Positions 63,841 through 64,000 of a stretch of DNA of 64,000 bases are shown here, in pieces. The notes beneath the pieces are model-generated. The model searched no databases. It saw only the letters and a program-made list of their open reading frames with translations, and was not told the DNA's origin. The stretch comes from Metaphire vulgaris (Eukaryota > Annelida > Clitellata > Crassiclitellata > Megascolecidae): assembly GCA_018105865.1 (NCBI GenBank), contig CM030848.1:835001-899000 (forward strand). The letters are read 5' to 3'. Made by a program: the position numbers and the translations under genes. Each line of letters begins with the position of its first letter. Positions within the stretch are counted from its first letter, which is position 1.

Positions 63841-63953
63841 TTGGTCCTTGTCCTTATCCTCGTCCTTGGGGGGTCAGTCCTTGTCCTTATCCTCGTCCTT
63901 GGAGGGTCAGTCCTTGTCCTTATTCTCGTCCTTGGGGGGTCAGTCCTTGTTAA
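63841..63953. repeat. 33-bp minisatellite, three units
   Basis: Three copies of a unit containing CCTTGTCCTTATCCTCGTCC and GGGGGTCAG. The period is 33 bp, so both strands stay open across it; the resulting open frames are not taken as genes. Confidence 0.9.
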
Positions 63954-64000
63954 CATCAGAATGATCGTCCATTGATGATCAGTATGTTCTCTTAATTCAT

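Larger units (their letters stand above)
61846..64000. other. 3' flank of the IRF2BP-like gene
   Basis: 3' UTR followed by unique sequence, MITE remnants, (ATT)n at 63615-63656 and the 33-bp minisatellite. No further gene seen. Confidence 0.6.

Overview
This is animal nuclear DNA, not microbial. It has spliced genes with GT-AG introns, long introns, non-LTR retrotransposon fragments, hAT-type MITEs, tRNA-like SINEs and very many microsatellites. The protein families (SMOC, MANSC/LDLa receptor, ankyrin, IRF2BP) and mobile elements suggest a non-vertebrate bilaterian, probably marine; I cannot place it more closely. All gene models come from reading splice sites and domain motifs by eye.

Layout. 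(1) 1-13848: the 5' part of a SMOC-like secreted matrix gene on the minus strand (signal-peptide exon, Kazal exon, thyroglobulin-1 exon). It runs off the left edge and has microsatellite-packed introns. (2) 13849-26242: an intergenic region. Its left half continues a dense field of (GA)n/(CT)n arrays that stops at about 20.9 kb; its right half holds MITEs and LINE remnants. (3) 26243-36439: a plus-strand gene for an LRP11-like single-pass membrane protein (signal peptide, MANSC, EB/EGF-like module, LDLa, long hydrophilic stalk, transmembrane segment, short tail). It has one clear frame break. (4) 39511-57773: a minus-strand, ten-exon ankyrin-repeat gene, about 12 repeats followed by a long low-complexity C-terminus with a 60-bp coding minisatellite. 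Its reading frame is broken at least five times. Genes 3 and 4 converge. (5) 60156-61845: a compact, complete two-exon IRF2BP-family gene on the plus strand, head-to-head with the ankyrin gene. The rest is repeats.

The most unusual structure is at 41024-44044, in the last large intron of the ankyrin gene. Two same-orientation copies of one hAT MITE flank a four-unit tandem array (period about 348 bp). The whole block lies between near-identical 8-bp direct repeats, as if it moved as one composite transposon. A 5'-truncated non-LTR retrotransposon later entered the second unit, leaving a perfect 11-bp target duplication.

The genes do not form a pathway. SMOC and the MANSC receptor are secretory or surface proteins; the ankyrin and IRF2BP proteins are intracellular. 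Single-base frame breaks in two genes, one at a homopolymer, point to residual long-read assembly error, although decay of the ankyrin gene cannot be excluded.
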